A stretch of DNA of 38,456 nucleotides. Source: UQRS01 sp050946935 (lineage in GTDB: Bacteria; Bacillota; Clostridia; Oscillospirales; Acutalibacteraceae). Location: contig JBMNVR010000020.1 in NCBI GenBank assembly GCA_050946935.1, positions 1 to 38,456 on the forward strand, given 5' to 3'. Positions 38,231 through 38,456 of the stretch are shown here, one piece after another (position 1 is the stretch's first letter; each line of letters opens with the position of its first letter). Position numbers and translations under genes: made by a program. The notes under the pieces are model-generated. The model did no database searches and had not been told where the DNA came from. It was given only the letters and a program-made list of their open reading frames with translations.

Positions 38231-38456
38231 CAAAAAATCTTTTGCAGTGACCTTGATTTTTTTTGCAGTAGCTTTGGCTGACTGCGTCCCTATTTTTTCA
38301 AATAGTACGCCAAAGCCGGAGGCTTTGTGCGGCGTTGGCCGCAGTTCGGCGTTTCGCCGGACGCGGACGTTTTTCAAAAAATCTTTTGCAGTGACCTTGA
38401 TTTTTTTGCAGTAGCTTTGGCTGACTGCGTCCCTATTTTTTCAAATAGTACGCCAA
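38224..38456. repeat. Direct repeat of about 90 bp, period 144 bp, running off the window
   Basis: Segment 38224-38313 recurs at 38368-38456 with a single T deleted. Between copies lie a small hairpin (CAAAGCC / GGCTTTG) and GC-rich sequence. Because the second copy reaches the edge, more copies may follow. No gene is seen here; the frames spanning it are low-complexity. Confidence 0.85.

Noticed and set aside
37877..38377. Minus-strand proline-rich frame of 166 codons
   Set aside because: Its PPPPEKPPPP repeats are the complement of the glycine-rich tail of the TPM protein, so it is a compositional shadow.

Overview
The window looks like chromosome from an anaerobic Firmicute of the class Clostridia, probably Oscillospirales/Ruminococcaceae-like. 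This is an inference from Gram-positive ribosome binding sites, type III glutamine synthetase next to an ANTAR regulator, LemA/TPM genes, and extracellular glycosidases ending in dockerin modules. No rRNA, tRNA or CRISPR array was seen.

Region 1 (1 to about 14.6 kb, minus strand, GC-rich) is a nitrogen-assimilation block. In transcription order it holds an amino-acid ABC transporter (binding protein, permease, ATPase), a five-gene split glutamate synthase (glutaminase, ferredoxin-FMN synthase core, polyferredoxin, FAD/NAD oxidoreductase, GXGXG subunit), a type I glutamine synthetase with an ANTAR antitermination regulator, a type III glutamine synthetase and an ammonium channel fused to a PII domain. 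The start of a sirtuin gene lies at the left edge. The leaders of glutamate synthase, glnN and amt-PII each hold an intrinsic terminator. The 5' arm of each terminator can instead pair in a small hairpin with a hexaloop of the form AAAGNN. This is the architecture expected of ANTAR-controlled attenuation, and the ANTAR gene sits among its putative targets. The ABC binding protein appears to be circularly permuted.

Region 2 (14.7 to 19.5 kb) has a MATE exporter divergent from a cytoplasmic GH38 alpha-mannosidase whose promoter carries direct and inverted repeats.

Region 3 (about 19.6 to 36.4 kb, lower GC, different codon use) looks acquired. It holds two giant paralogous secreted GH78-type enzymes (FIVAR-like region, CBM32-like domain, cadherin-like domain, dockerin), one intracellular GH78 alpha-L-rhamnosidase and an AraC-type regulator. 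Nearly the same divergent promoter module precedes both enzyme transcription units. Between the convergent first GH78 gene and araC lies a 3.3-kb degenerate IS3-type element. It sits at the apex of what was probably their shared terminator hairpin, and it carries three secreted-protein genes (two with dockerins, one truncated) behind their own promoter with four palindromic operator-like sites.

Region 4 (36.1 to 38.5 kb) starts with scars, a serine-recombinase C-terminus and a decapitated PAP2 phosphatase. It returns to GC-rich backbone with a LemA-TPM operon and ends in a direct repeat that runs off the window.
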